The position numbers and the translations under genes were made by a program. The notes beneath the pieces are model-generated. The model worked only from the letters and a program-made list of their open reading frames with translations, was not told the origin of the DNA and searched no databases. This document shows positions 10,462 to 24,015 of a stretch of DNA of 64,000 nt, in pieces. Each line of letters starts with the position of its first letter. Position 1 is the stretch's first letter. Origin of the DNA: Megalobrama amblycephala (Eukaryota > Chordata > Actinopteri > Cypriniformes > Xenocyprididae); NCBI RefSeq assembly GCF_018812025.1, contig NC_063054.1, positions 24,271,142 to 24,335,141 of the forward strand, given 5' to 3'.

Positions 10462-12715
10462 TAAATTAATTTTTATTACAACTTGTGTCATTCTTGCATT
10501 GATAATCAGAGGCCCTACAAGCTTGCCTGAATCTCACTAAATCCTTCAGATTGGTCAGATGACAAACTTCCTCCATTTTATAAAATTCTAATTCAGTCAA
10601 CAATCTTTCATGATTGTTCTTTATTGTCAAGGTGAGATTTCTTGGCTTGTGCCCCGAAATATTGGAAGGAATCATCTGACTCAACATTATTATTAATACA
10701 AAATATTAATAATAATATTTAAGACCATAAATAACTACATTTGTGGTGCCCTCTTTTGAGGCCAATCCAAAATCACTACAATATTTTGAGGCTGAATTTC
10801 TGGGACTGAGACAACAATAGATATAATAAATATATACATTGCATATGATTTGAAAAGTAGTAAAAAGGAAAGCATGATAAAAAAAGACTTTTAAGTGACC
10901 TTCAAAAAGTTGAAATGTGCATGCTTTTTATTACAAATCAACTCCTGGGATAAAATAGTGCTGATAGTAGCTGAAGAAACTCCCCAAAACAGCACAATTC
11001 ATAACAGAATATCATCAGTCATTGCATGAATATGTGCGAGAAGAATGGAAGGAGGAAAGACTAATCTTGTCTCATATTGGTCCAGCATCTGTAGTGAGGC
11101 ATTAATGGTGTGGGATTAGCACGGCTTTACTGTCACACTCCCAGATCCAGCTCCTGTCTGACAGAAATACACACACATACAGCAGAACAGCCAGATAAGC
11201 TTATCAGAAATCACCACAACCCTGAAGTTAATCTCATTCAGACTGCAAACCGACTGCAACTTGTACTATAACCGAAACAGAGATTGCTAGTGCCGCTCGG
11301 GCAGAGTGAAAATCTCCTGGGGACGTTACTGAACCCGTCAACCTGAGTAACAATACAGACTGAGACAGCATTCAAGCATGTACTGCATGGATGACCCACA
11401 GTGGCAATCACAGTCCATATTTAGAACTTATACACACACCTCCATACACACATTTCTTAAGTTCATTCTTTATCTCGCTCCCGTTTCCTTGCATCAACTG
11501 TCTCATGCAATTTTATACAAAAGCTTGCAAAACACACAACTCTTGAATACCAAATTTTCATCATTCTTATATGGATAAGTGAGAGTGACTGTAACTGTTA
11601 CTGTCCTTTGAGTTGCACGTGTTTTATCTGTCCTGAGTCCAAATAATTTCACCTGATTCCATCTGTTAGATAAACTGGAAGAGGATGGTAGGGATACTGA
11701 AAATCAGCTCTTCGGGAACAGGTAATTACAGGTCTTTCTGTGTTCTCCAGTGATTTCATTAGCCCTCTGAGCACACAGATGTACACACACACATTAAAAA
11801 AACATCCAGTCATGTGTCCTTTTAGCTCAGAGGTTCTCAACTGGTTTTCTGTCAGGATCCAAGGGGGGCCAAGTATATATATTAGGGGCACTAAGTTACA
11901 ACTTATGCACTACTGAATATTTTGCGTTGCACCATTACACTTAGTTGAAGCGTAACTGCATGTATAAACTAAATATTTACAGAAGCCTCCGAACAGGATT
12001 AACGGTTGGAATAAAATAGCAGACTGAATGAACTGCATTAACAAGCTCTTGTTTTACCTGACAAACGTCAATCCTGTAGACATATATGATAATGCTGACA
12101 TTTACACTCACTTACACTTTAAGAGATTGAACATTATGTGAATAAATTTAGTGGCTCCTCAACATGAACCTATCCTAAACAGCATGTCTCTGTGTGCATC
12201 GGTCCATGTTGTGCATGTCAAATGATATCAGTCATAATAAATAAATGTCATTTCTTATGTTTTTTGTCTCTGAATTTATTTATTGATGCTTATTCATTTC
12301 AAATACACTTTTTGTATTTTTACATACAAAATATTTACAATATTTACATACTTATTTACATACAAAAATACCTATTATGTTATTCATGATTTAGCAGCAC
12401 TGCATTTAATGGAAAATTATTTCTACAGTTAGTTGAGTGAGGCAAAAGAAGTTAGAACCAGGGATAAACTGAAATTAACAGCATTTAAACACACAGCTTC
12501 TGCTCAGGGATTTAAAGGCTGATATTGGTTCATTGAAGGTAAACGTCATATTATGCAACTATGCATTACTTTACGAGAGCTTACGACTTAAAGTACAGAG
12601 TTAGTTACAAAGTAGCTAGTAGTTATTAAGCCTCTAGTGCTTTAAATTATAATTTAAGTAAGAATTTATGAAAAATGGAACACGCATTGGGCTAAAAAAT
12701 GCAGTGTTATTAGCC
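10462..12715. other. Unassigned non-coding stretch between inverted MITE copies
   Basis: AT-rich and without a supported gene. At 11827 CAGAGGTTCTCAACTGG resembles a hAT terminus, but no partner end or duplication was found. This stretch would form the loop if copies A and B paired. Confidence 0.5.
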
Positions 12716-12722
12716 ATATTAA

Positions 12723-13680
12723 AGGTGCCGTAGAATGTGTTTTCAAAAGATGTAATATAAATCTAAGGTGTCCCCTGAATGTGTCTGTGAAGTTTCAGCT
12801 CAAAATACCCCATAGATTTTTTTAAATTCATTTTATTAACTGCCTATTTTGGGGCATCATTAAATATGCGCCAATTCAGGCTGTGGCCACTTTAGTTCTC
12901 GTGCTCCCCACCCCCGGAGCTCGCGCTTGCCTTAAACAGCATAGACAAAGTTCACACAGCTAATATAACCCTCAAAATGGATCTTTACAAAGTGTTCGTC
13001 ATGCAGCACGTCTAATCGCGTAAGTATAGTATTTATTTGGATGTTTACATTTGATTCTGAATGAGTTTGATGGTGCTCCGTGGCTAACAGGCTAAAGCTA
13101 ACATTACACACTGTTGGAGAGATTTATAAACAATGAAGTTGTGTTTATAAATTATACAGACTGCAAGTGTTTAAAAAAATGAAAATAACGACAGTCTTGT
13201 CTCCGTGAATACAGTAAGAAACGATGGTAACTTTAACCACATTTAACAGTACATTAGCAACATGCCAACAAAACATTTAGAAAGACAATTTACAAATATC
13301 ACTAAAAATATCATGGATCATGTCAGTTATTATTGCTCCATCTGCCATTTTTCGCTATTGTCATTGCTTGGTTACCTAGTCTGATGATTCAGCTGTGCAC
13401 AGATCCAGACGTTAATACTGCCTGCCCTTGTCTAATGCCTTGAACATGAGCTGGCATATGCAAATATTGGGGGTGTACATATTAATGATCCCGACTGTTA
13501 CGTAACAGTCGGTGTTATGTTGAGATTCGCCTGTTCTTCTGAGGTATTTTAAACAAATGAGATTTATATAAGAAGGAGGAAACAATGGTGTTTGAGACTC
13601 ACTGTATGTCATTTCCATGTACTGAACTCTTGTTATTCAACTATGCCAAGGTAAATTCAATTTTTAATTCTAGGGCACCT
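12723..13680 (-). mobile_element. TTAA-flanked MITE (AGGTGCCC family), copy B, inverted
   Basis: Minus-strand copy of the family at 9504-10457 and nearly the same length. TTAA is present at 12719-12722 and 13681-13684. On the minus strand it begins AGGTGCCCTAGAATTAAA. It preserves a perfect 22-bp palindrome at 13491-13512 that copy A has half lost. The short reading frame at 13412-13618 arises inside this repeat and is not a gene. Confidence 0.87.
13491..13512. repeat. Perfect 22-bp palindrome inside the MITE
   Basis: CCGACTGTTAC is followed directly by its complement GTAACAGTCGG. The copy at 44000-44021 keeps the palindrome with one central change, and copy A at 9671-9677 retains only the second arm. 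Confidence 0.95.
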
Positions 13681-13684
13681 TTAA

Positions 13685-14487
13685 AAAGTGACAGATGAAT
13701 TAGTACCATCTGATTGATTGCGCATTCTTTGACATCAACGACAAACTATATGGAAGTATTTTCTCCTTTTAAAAAGCATATAAGCCAATTTATTATTTTA
13801 CAATTCTTACTATGCATGCATGATTACATGGTGAATTGCATTTTATTTGCATTCAGCATCAGAAGGGACCTGCAACCCACTTTTTGTTGGCGACCAAAAG
13901 AGAACCAGCGTCTTAGCTTGCCATACTGTATTTTACTGCACCTTACCTATGTAGAGAGAATGAGAGAGGAGAAGATGTATATGATAGGATGTGATATATT
14001 ACACTTGACAAATAGTGGAGGTCACTCCAATGTACCTTTCAAAAGAAGTGGGAAATGACTTTCTATTCTGTGAATACAGAAGCCTGGCAATGACATTATC
14101 CACTTCTAAGTACTGTGGGAATGAGCACTGCTGCAGGGACAGCAAACAATATTTCACACTTAAGATCCAAAGCCCCAGTGGACATATCACTACTCTCTCT
14201 CTCTAACCTTTAGTGTTATTGCTGAGAGGGCTTTATGTTGTGCTGACTTGAGCTGTCAAAGATTCTTGTTCACTGTGGTCCTGGTCACTCTCAGGACATC
14301 TGCCTAGTGCATGCAAGCATGTGTACAATAGTCTCTGTGCATGTGGCACAGCCTTACCGACTAATGTTGGTCTAATTTTTCTATGTAGTGCTTTGACGTA
14401 TGTTAGGCAAAATAACAAACAGGAAAAATAACGCACACACACACGTTATATTGTTATAATGTATACTGCACTGTATCAAGTGATTGC
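13685..14487. other. Unassigned non-coding stretch
   Basis: The frame of 114 codons at 13714-14058 is overlapped by others on both strands and has no domain; not called. A short CA run ends near 14441. Confidence 0.55.
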
Positions 14488-14491
14488 TTAA

Positions 14492-14820
14492 AGGCATAGT
14501 TTGCCCAAAAATGAAAATTTTATCATCATTTACTTACCTTCAAGATGATCCAAACCTATATGAGTTTCTTTCTTCTGTTGAACACAAAAGAAGTTATTTT
14601 GAAAAATGTAGGAAACCAGACAGTTGACGGTAGCCATTGACTTTCATAGTAGGAAAAAAATTGTATAGTAGTCAATGGGTTCCATTAACTCTTTGGTTAC
14701 TGACATTTTTCAAAATATCTTCTTTTGTGTTCAACAGCAGAAAGAAAGTCATACAGGTTTGGAATAACATGAGTGTGAGTAAATTATGACAGTATTTCAA
14801 TCTTTGGGTGATCTATCCCT
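14492..14820. mobile_element. TTAA-flanked MITE (AGGGATAGTTCACCC-type ends)
   Basis: The left end AGGCATAGTTTGCCCAAAA and the complement of the right end, AGGGATAGATCACCCAAAG, are diverged inverted repeats. TTAA lies at 14488-14491 and 14821-14824. Inner sequence is also imperfectly inverted (ACACAAAAGAAG against CTTCTTTTGTGT). I recognise the family as very common in cyprinids. Relatives here are 45464-45716 and a fragment at 39382-39550. Confidence 0.85.
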
Positions 14821-14824
14821 TTAA

Positions 14825-17800
14825 TTATGAATGAATAAATATTTAGTAATTTCTATAATACTAAATAATGGAATTCAAACAGGTTTCCCCAACAATTTTC
14901 AACCATTTTTACAATAAAAAAAAAAAACAATTACACACACCACTTCAACTATTAATGTGAATTCCTCAATTTGAGATGTTGGACACACACACAAGGAGAG
15001 GGCCAGTGTTAAACAGGTAGTGTGAACATGCAACCATGTGCACTCGTGTGCACAATATTTCTCACACTCTTCCCTCACTCCCTCTCTCATTTAAAAACAC
15101 AGGCTGTACTCATGCGGGTGACAGGCCAAGCCTTGGCTGTCAAAACACTCACGGCAGGGGACGAGCCCAGCTGAGACAAACAAAGCCACACGGGCCACGC
15201 TCGGTCACCATTCACAGTCTGAGGACGAAATATTTGGACAGCTTGTTGCATATTAGTTCACAAAAACAACATATTTGTTTAGTGGACAACATAGCAAATT
15301 ATGAAAGAAAGGATGTCTTGTAATTTGTCCACTTTAGGAATTCACATTGATTACTCGTCAGTGATGCAAATGCAGTTTTATTGTTTAGGTGGTCATCTAT
15401 TAACTATAAACTAATAGCCTATTTGAATTTAGTTTAAGGAGAGGTTCTTGTGATATCCTTTGCAGGGGGAGTGAACTACAGGCCTCAAATTTCAGATTTT
15501 ATCATATTTTTTATCATATTCTTTTAACTTCTCAGATGGCAAATAATTAATTCACTTGTTTGTCTGTTGTTCAGAGAATGACAAAAATTCTGGAAAACAA
15601 AAAACAAAAAACAAAACAACAACAAAAAATTGGGCTTGTAAATATGATTTACCAATAGTTCCACCCCATTTGAAAAAAGAATTTCCATAACTACTTCATG
15701 TTTACTGAACAATTATTTTTGAAAATCATTGCACTGCACTCATAAAGATCAATATATATTTAACTTTTCTTTCTTGTACACACTCACACATACTCAATAC
15801 CCAAGACTTCATGCTTGTCTACATTAATGTCTTGACACTATTTGTAAGCTGAGGACAGAAGTTGTGGTGTCATGAGCTCACCCCCTGTTTGAACCTGACC
15901 GCACATACTGTATTCACTGCAGCACAAACCACAGGGACAAGCTTGACAATAATAAACAAGTATGATGGACACCCACAAACCGGCACATTCAAACACCCCC
16001 CACAAGAAAAAACTGTTTTTGCACAACATCGACATCACAGTAGTGACAATTTAACCGGGACAAACTTCCTCAGAGACACCAATCTGGCAGTGAAGCCTAA
16101 ATGTTACGCTTGGCTTGCCTTCTCCGCTGACCTGTAAATAACAATGCTTGTCAAAGACAGAGTTTGTGCTTCCCGGTGTCCTGCCCGGGTCTCAACCCTG
16201 ATCACAAAGTCACAAACACACAAACAGACTCAAAATGTACCAAAAAGTCCATACTGTCAATGATGTTTGCTAGCAGTCAAAGCTAAAAGCAGCCATACCT
16301 GAATGAGAGACCTCCATAAAACAAATCTAGCAGTGCAGACAGTTCACATCTAACAAACTCTATGCTCATTTAATTCATTCTTAAATATTCAGTAAGACTT
16401 ATTTCTCGTGGGAGTGAAAATGATGGTGTGCTGCTGTTCACACTCGAATGCTTCTGAATTTTATAATTGACTCCATTCATTTACTCTTACCTGAGCCAAA
16501 CAGTTTCACAGCACTTTCTGCATGACTGCATGACAAGTGCCAACTCTAAATTCTCAGAGCTGGCGAAATCAACATCTTCAAAGGAAAAGCTGTTATTGGG
16601 CATGATTTGTTCTCGTTATTTCTAAACTAATTATATTTAGCAGGTTTCTGTACAACTAGGGGGCAGAAAAGCAATGTCTCATCATTACTGAGAGTTAATG
16701 TCTTAATATAATCGGCAAAGTTTGCGCTACCTAGGCTTCTAAAGTAACTGATGCTAGCTATTTCCTCATAGTCACACACTTAGCTAGCTGTCACATGTCT
16801 CATGTCTTGTACAGCATGTTTACATTATCAATTTTCTTTCAAATGTGGCAGGTCGTGATGTAGCCTTGTCGTAAACATTTAAGATAGAAAGGCTCAACAA
16901 CCAACAAAACCAGGTAAGTTCATAAATTCATAGGGTATGTCAGGTTTTTATGATTAGCAAACTTAGTTGGACAATTTCTTTCGAAACCTGATGACTAACG
17001 TTATAACTTAGCCTATAGTCAACTGTTGTTAGCTAATGTTTTACATAATGTTATATTAATATGAAACACAAACAAACAGATCCAACTATGAAATGGCAAT
17101 TTATTATTGAGTCAACAGGAATTTACAAACAATACAAAATCTACGTTAATTACAATGCTGATTAACGTTACAATCTTCTACAGGTGTTATTCCGAGTTCT
17201 GCATAACGTTTGTTATCTGAGTGTTACGCGACCTAATATCCCTTTTAAGATACGTAAGAAAGCGATGAGATTATCCGCGCTTCAATGAACGAAAAACACA
17301 ACACAAAGTCAAATGAATTAACTGAAAAGCCCTCGCGCGTCAAATATTAATGCAGAGAGCGTGTATAAGACTGCAGAGCTGCATGATTAATCTCAATTCA
17401 AACACCCACACGATCTTATTTTTAAATGACAACAATTAGTCATCTGTCTAATAAACCTTTGACAAAATCATAGTGCAACATTCAAATCATACTGTTGCTG
17501 TTATGTGGAGCAGCTTCATAAAGTGTCTTTTCAATCTTATAGTTTCAAATCATCATAAAAGTACTGGGATAAAAGTTTATAGTTCAAATATAAACACTGA
17601 TGTCTATGGTAGCGATCAAAATAGAGTAAATCACCTTTTGATTAAATAACTTTTCAAATAACAACTGTATCCCTTACATTGTTTCACCACTAGGTGGTGA
17701 CAATAGACTGAAATTGTGTTTTTCATTGAATCTTGAATCATTCAAGATAATGGAAGATGATTCTAAAATAAAATAAAATAAAACTCAAAGATGTGATGAA

Positions 17801-17880
17801 TTGTTTTTGTAAATATGACTCATATATCATGTACAGTCTGTAAAAGTGTATGATTCAACTGTTTCCCATGGTCTAGTGTT
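14825..17880. other. Unassigned non-coding stretch
   Basis: No gene supported. A short CpG-bearing patch lies around 17215-17350, and a GTAAGT follows CCAACAAAACCAG at about 16913. These could be part of an old repeat or an isolated splice-like match. Nothing coding flanks it. Confidence 0.5.
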
Positions 17881-17900
17881 TAAAAAAAAAAAAAAAAAAC

Positions 17901-18045
17901 CTGAAAAATCACAATACAATAGCAATATCGAATCGCAATACTTGCAGAATTGCAATTCTTAAATAAAATCGCAATACATATCAAATCGGCACCCAAGTAT
18001 CGTGATGGTATCGAATCGGGAGATAGGCATATTGTCCCAGCCCTA
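17901..18045 (-). mobile_element. hAT terminal fragment
   Basis: On the minus strand it begins TAGGGCTGGGACAATATGCC and continues with alternating CGATTCGATA / GATTTGATATG words typical of hAT subterminal regions. It runs into a poly-A stretch at 17882-17899. The opposite end and an 8-bp duplication are absent, so it is a truncated copy. Confidence 0.6.
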
Positions 18046-18253
18046 CTCAGTAGCTCTCCTGGTACAACATTGCACTTGTTCTGTAAAACACAAGTCACGA
18101 TAAAAGACCTGTAGAAGCACCTAAAAAGGCATGGTTGCTTCAACAAATGCGTTTTTATCTTGAGTTTGCTTTTGTCAACAGTATCGGTTCGTTTTTTCAA
18201 ACACGATAGACCATTTACTTCTGAACTGCCGTAATACGTACAACAGTCAACAT

Positions 18254-18367
18254 ACAGTAGTCAGCATTTGAAGTGGATCAAAACCTTTCATCAAAGTTGT
18301 TCTTAAACCTTCGTCTTAGGACAACTTTGATTAACTTTTTTGATCCACTTCAAATGTTGACAACTGT
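18254..18367. repeat. 114-bp imperfect palindrome (hairpin MITE-like)
   Basis: The left arm ACAGTAGTCAGCATTTGAAG and the complement of the right arm ACAGTTGTCAACATTTGAAG continue as inverted repeats (GTGGATCAAAA, TCATCAAAGTTGT) to a loop near 18303-18315. The arms differ at few positions. No coding. Confidence 0.85.
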
Positions 18368-19158
18368 AATAAAACAATGCCAGATTCACATCCATTTGTG
18401 TTGGCTAAAACCAAATGCATTTATAGTGCCACTCATTGGACATTTTACTTTGAAAGTGTTGCAAAACGTGCAAGAAGCAACCTAATATCATTTTGCGGAA
18501 ATTATGCTACAGGCAAATTTTTCCAATGAGCCTTGGTTGGTAAAGACAATAACATGGCAAAGTCTGGTCCAATTATTATGCTACAGAAGCAGTGAAAAGC
18601 TCTGGGCTGTGTCGGCACTAGTGATATATAAATCATTATTTGTGGGCGAAGTGTATATATCAGAGTTCCCCAATAACTACTACTAAACACTCATTTTCCC
18701 ATTAGCTCTCTTCTCAAACAAGACAAGAACACACTCTGAAGACAGGGCTGAAGGTCACCGGGGGTTGACGAAGTTCACCCTGAGCGTGACAATGACGGAT
18801 TGGGAAGAGAGAGAAGGAGCTCAAAGGCATAACTCAAGGGTAGTGGAAAAACATGCTTGTTGAAGCATCTGGAGATGACTTGTGTCAGCAGTCATGACAC
18901 CTGATGAACCTCCCATCATTCCATAATTCTAGGAAATCACATCTAATTCCCATATATTATCTTCTGAATTCTTCAGAGTTACACAGCTGAATTTCTATAA
19001 CAGCTTTTCACTATGGTTCACAATTTTTAACTCTAGCTAATTTATGCCCTCACATTAGCATATCAGCCTGCTGGAATCAATAGTTTTCTAGCTCAATACT
19101 AGCCAGACTATCTATACAGATAGATATTTATATAAAATAAAATAGCAAATAAAAAACA

Positions 19159-19195
19159 GATGGATGGATGGATGGATGAATGGATGGATGGATGG
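19159..19195 (+). repeat. (GGAT)n microsatellite
   Basis: About nine tetranucleotide units with one GAAT interruption. Confidence 0.95.
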
Positions 19196-21902
19196 AAAAT
19201 AAACCTTCTAATACTTACAATAATGCTCTTTTAACTGTAAAGCTGGACTTCTTACAATTTCCCTGTTATTTTTCTATGAGTGGTCTGTCTTTTACCTTTT
19301 AAACTGTCAGTTCACGACTAATATTGCATGCTGTTCACAGTCATACAAAACAAATAATGGCATTTTGCTTTGCCAGCATGTGAGACACAGGAAACAGTTA
19401 AAGGGATGCTTTTATGTATCTTTCTCTCTCTCACACAAACACACAAATTGGCCTCATTGGTAGCCAAATCATTTGCTGTTCTACTTACAGCCTCTCTTAT
19501 CACAGTTTGGCTTTCACATGCCGTACACACTCACTCACTCACACATTCACACAGGCTGTCTTTTCTCCCCAAAGCATCTGATCAGTGGGGTGAATCGGTT
19601 AATGGGATGCAGACACACTCGTTGTGTTTCTCTCAAACTCTTTGAATGAGTGTTGTAGGGTGAATCGTTTGCACTAGAAGTAAAGCAGAGCTGCATTTCA
19701 GAATTTCTTCTGTTAACAGAAGCTCTTTTCCTCCCAAAAGCCCTCATTTAATCAAACACCCACAGTCTGTGATATAATCCCAATATGAACTCTCTATCAC
19801 CCTTTACAAATACTGTACATACACTCTCAAGCTTTTCAAGCTAACTATAACCTACTATAACCTGCTTAAGGATAAAGAGCATGAATATGACAAGAAAACG
19901 GTCTCTTTATCTGCCCCTGCAGCATACCAAATCATTCTTTTTTTTCTGTCATTTTGGAGCCTGGTATTTAAAAAAAAGAAAAGTAAATACAATACAATCC
20001 ACTTTCAACTTACGATGAGAAACAGTTCATACCTTCCATCAAACATATTTTGATGAAAGAAAATCATACCTTGTTCTCAAATTCTCACATGCAAAAGGAT
20101 GAGCATTACTGTTCACTCCAGCAGCACCCAAATCTACATAAACCCTCTCAACAAGCATTTCAATTTCAAAATAGAGAATAGAGAATGTGAATAACATAAA
20201 AAGGAAATAGAAATTGGCTTGACATAACTAAGCATCTTTCAAGAACCTGTTTTAAACTAAATCATTATGAAAAACACACTGAATTATAGTTTGTCTAAAA
20301 AAGACTATGCAGAGCAAAAGAAAATGAAAATGAAAAACAACAATCAATGCGCACTGGCATTTAAATCAATTTCATTTACAGGAGCAGTAAACAGTCAAAT
20401 GAAGTATGAATGTTATTCACATATCAGAACGCAACAACTCATGCTGATTCGTATTCTGCAAAGGCATATTCATGTTTTGGTCTATCAGAAGTCATAACAG
20501 AACAAAACAGCCCTCTGGTTTACCATCAAGGATGCCATCTTGTTGGTAACTAATATTGCAAATCAATACTATGATAAATGTTTGATAAATACATGTCCTA
20601 ATTAAGGTATGTTGACATTAGAGTTCATTTGATTTATATGAAATTTACTTTCTAACAGGGATCTGGATTATGGTTCACAACTGGTACAGAAGCAATCCGC
20701 CCCAGATTGTGCAAGTCAACTAATAATTTGCTTATTGTGGTATAATGCATTTCTCATTGCTGTTCGTCTCTGCATGCAGCACTTATATAAGAAGCTCACA
20801 TTCTTTGCAGCTCTTGTAATGCATCCAGTGCAAGTGAAATTTTGTGTAGTTTCACTTTTGGAAGTAAAAGCAGAAGGACAAAAAGGGAATAAAACAGTGA
20901 AGCTGGCATCTTGAGTTTTTATCCAGTTACGGTTTGAAAAAGCTGTCACTAGTGCTGAGGGTGTTCACACTGGTGACGCAAACATATCAGGGTACAAGGC
21001 TAACTAAACTACACATGAAAAGAAACCTGTGGGGGACTAAGAAATCAAACCAAGTTTGCTCAGCAGATATCATTATACTGTTTATCACAAAAGATAAGAT
21101 TTATGCAGTGTAGGCCTAATTAGAAAAGGTGTTTACTATTGCTGTGTTCACAGTCACTTTTTGGGTTTTACAGCAGCAATTACTTACAAGTGAGAATCCT
21201 GAAATGTTTTGTTCATTCAGAAGATTAAGGTAGCTGCTTGAATATGTTCATACAGCAGTATGATCTAACAGCTGAAGTCACAACCACATTCTAACTAATT
21301 AACTAACTAACCATAGCGGTAACCACAGCGACAGTATCAAATATGAAGATAAAAAAATTTCCACACTTTAGATCGGGATTGATATTTTTGCAATAACAGC
21401 TCATTTTCAGCATGCCTGGGAGTTGCCATCATTCGGGGAACATAAACAGCGCAACCAATCGACAAATTCCTCGCAAATCGACCAATTTACATAATCAACG
21501 CAATCAATTGCTTTGACGCATCGTTCCAACGTTCGAGTGAGGCCACAATGACCCAAGACAACACACTTCAGAAAATGTCCAAATGCTCAGTAAAAAGTCA
21601 AGTAAACCAGTGGACAAAAATGCAGAAAATATGTACAAAAACAAAAAACAAAATTATCAAATAAACAAATAAATAAATAAATAAAAGGTGACATGTTTTA
21701 CTTATTCCTGTTAAAAAATTCAGACATCATAAATTCAGGGGGATGCATGTTATATTACAGATTTATGAGTGGGTGTGCACTGACTTCTGGTATGGTGTCA
21801 TTTTTCAGATTTGGCTGACATGTCATGCTCTGACCTTGAGGCATTTTTACTTATAAGCAAAGCACGCAGTCAGTTGACCTTTGTGATATTACGTGGACTA
21901 TG

Positions 21903-22011
21903 CCAAAGTTTGTTTTGAAATAAATGAAGCATAAATGAATAAATAAAGCATATATGTCACACATTCCAAAGAGTGTTTTGAAATAAATGAAGCATATATT
22001 GTCACACATTT
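21903..22011 (+). repeat. Two-copy tandem duplication
   Basis: CCAAAG..TGTTTTGAAATAAATGAAGC followed by GTCACACATT occurs at 21903-21965 and again at 21966-22011. The second copy lacks about 17 bp of the ATAAATGAATAAAT part. Confidence 0.8.
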
Positions 22012-22649
22012 CATAAGACGCTTTATCATGCCAAAGCAGTCAGTGTCATACTCGCTAAAAAGGCAGAGGTTGATAACAGCAGGCCCACTATCATAATGAT
22101 ACATATTTGTGGGAGTATAAATCTTTGCTTTTGCATTAGAACTAATTTATACTTAGAACAATGGCTATTATATAAAATGTTTGTCATGATAATGACATAT
22201 AACGTAGCATAATAATGTTGATTGGTGTGTTTTGATCCAATTTTGACGTAGGTTCAGGAAGCTGAGTGATAGGAAGACCTTTAAACAGGGTCTTGCTTTA
22301 AAAAAAGCAGTTCAGAGCTAGTGAAGGCTAAGGTACTGATCTATTAGCCCATGTCATTGTGATGAATAGTTTTATAAAGTTTGTACCAAGCATATTGGGC
22401 TCAGGGTCATAGATGTGGTTCAGAGACAATGTGATTTACACAGTGAGAACAAAAAGACGAGATTGGACTCGCTGCAGTGGTGAGGGCATCCAGACTAAAA
22501 ACGACTACTGGAGTGTCTGTTATGGCAAGTGTTTCAAAGAACCAGCAAGATTAACTGCAAATCAATGAACAGTAAATACCCATGACATAAAGGGGTAGTG
22601 CTCAGCTAACCAAAGTAATGAAATAAGTTGGAGGTCGTGAGATTTTATC

Positions 22650-22990
22650 TTTTTGAAGTCTTTTATGACCACCAAGGCTGCATTTATTTGATTAAAAATA
22701 CAGTAAAAACAGTAATTTTGTGTGGTATACTGTGAGATATATTTTATAAAAAATATAAATATTGTATTAACCGTTTTCTATCTTAATATATTTTAAAATG
22801 TTATTTATTCCTGTGACGGCAAATCTGAATTTACAGCAGCTATTACTCATTACTGTCATATGATCCTTCAGAAAGCATTCTGATTTGGTGCTCAAGAAAT
22901 AGTTATTATTTCAATGTTGAAACCAGTTTTTCTGCTTAATATTTTTGTGTGTAACTGAATCAAAAGAGCAGCATTCATTTAAAATAGGTT
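22650..22990 (-). mobile_element. Family K copy, minus strand
   Basis: On the minus strand it contains CAAATAAATGCAGCCTTGG and GAAGGATCATATGACAG in the order seen at 6805-7222 and 50653-51035. It lacks clear termini. Confidence 0.75.
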
Positions 22991-24015
22991 ATTCTATTAA
23001 AATTATTTAGCCAAAAAAGTAACTAATATGAGTGAGAAGAATTCTGACAGTGGAAACACATCTAACCAGTCTGAATCAGTCCTAGAGTTACAAGCTCGAA
23101 AGAAAAGTCACGCACACTCTTAAAAACACCATAATCACTTTAAATGAGCCCTCCCTGTTTTCCATTTGGGACTGATCACAACCCCAGCCCTGCTGCTGCT
23201 GCCTCGCTCTGTCAGGCTTCACAGAAACCAGACAGAAATTGGCTGTAAATAACAAAGTACTATTGTCTTTTAATGGAGAAACAGAGCTGTCTACAGCCAG
23301 ACACATAATGGGGAGAAATTTAGAGAGACGAAGATAAAGAACAGTGAGGTTTGTGAAGAAGATGGGAACATTGTGGTTGTGTATTTTTGCTTGCTGCACA
23401 AATTTTTTGAATTACAAACATGCAATTATTTCAACCCGACTGGGTAAATAAAGCATGTAACATTTGGAGTTATGAACCTACATCAGCCAAAATGGCCAGA
23501 TTTCCCTTCATCCAAATGGCTCTATTCTTGGAGAAGTGGTAAAATGTGAGAGCGCTTTACTGTCGTCATTCAGTTTTATGCAATTACAACGAAACACTCC
23601 ATTTCATCTCCCTACTCTTTATTTGACTGAGTGTGTGGTCAGTAAACTGGTATAATAAATTGGTGTATAAATACATCTAGAGCAGTGACGTCTAGACTAA
23701 GAGCAAAAATATGTGCTCTAATGAATTGCTAATGCAGTGTAACTGTCTGACCACTTGGACCACATTCACCTCCAAATATTATAGAGTTTAAACCATTAGC
23801 CATAAAGGGGATTATATTTTCTGTCCTTTCCATTTAGTCATCTCATGGGATCTATGAACAGCAACATTCTGGATTAAAGTCTGAAATATAATCCTGTCTG
23901 AAAACTCAACATGAACAAAGTGCCTTCGTAACCACAAATACAGACTCTGTGAACCAGACAGAATTTGCTAAAAACCCTTGTGAAAAAAAAGGTCTCTATA
24001 CTTGATCCTTGTAAT

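Larger units (their letters stand above)
18368..24007. other. Unassigned non-coding stretch with minor repeats
   Basis: No gene supported in about 5.6 kb. It contains a GGAT tetranucleotide tract, one local tandem duplication and one family K fragment. Around 21400-21560 a CpG-containing stretch (AACCAATCGACAAATTCC) looks like an unassigned old repeat. Confidence 0.55.

Noticed and set aside
11827..11891. hAT terminus CAGAGGTTCTCAACTGG
   Set aside because: No partner end or 8-bp duplication was found, so it was mentioned only as a possible fragment.
9566..13618. A recurring small protein (MEMTYSESQTPLFPP...) seen at 9566-9796 and 13412-13618, with RRTGESQHN also at 43834-44130
   Set aside because: The recurrence comes from three copies of the same MITE. 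The frames end differently in each copy and carry no domain.
16890..17350. Possible host promoter or exon (GTAAGT donor and CpG patch)
   Set aside because: No coding frame or acceptor supports an exon. The CpG patch is short and could be an old repeat.
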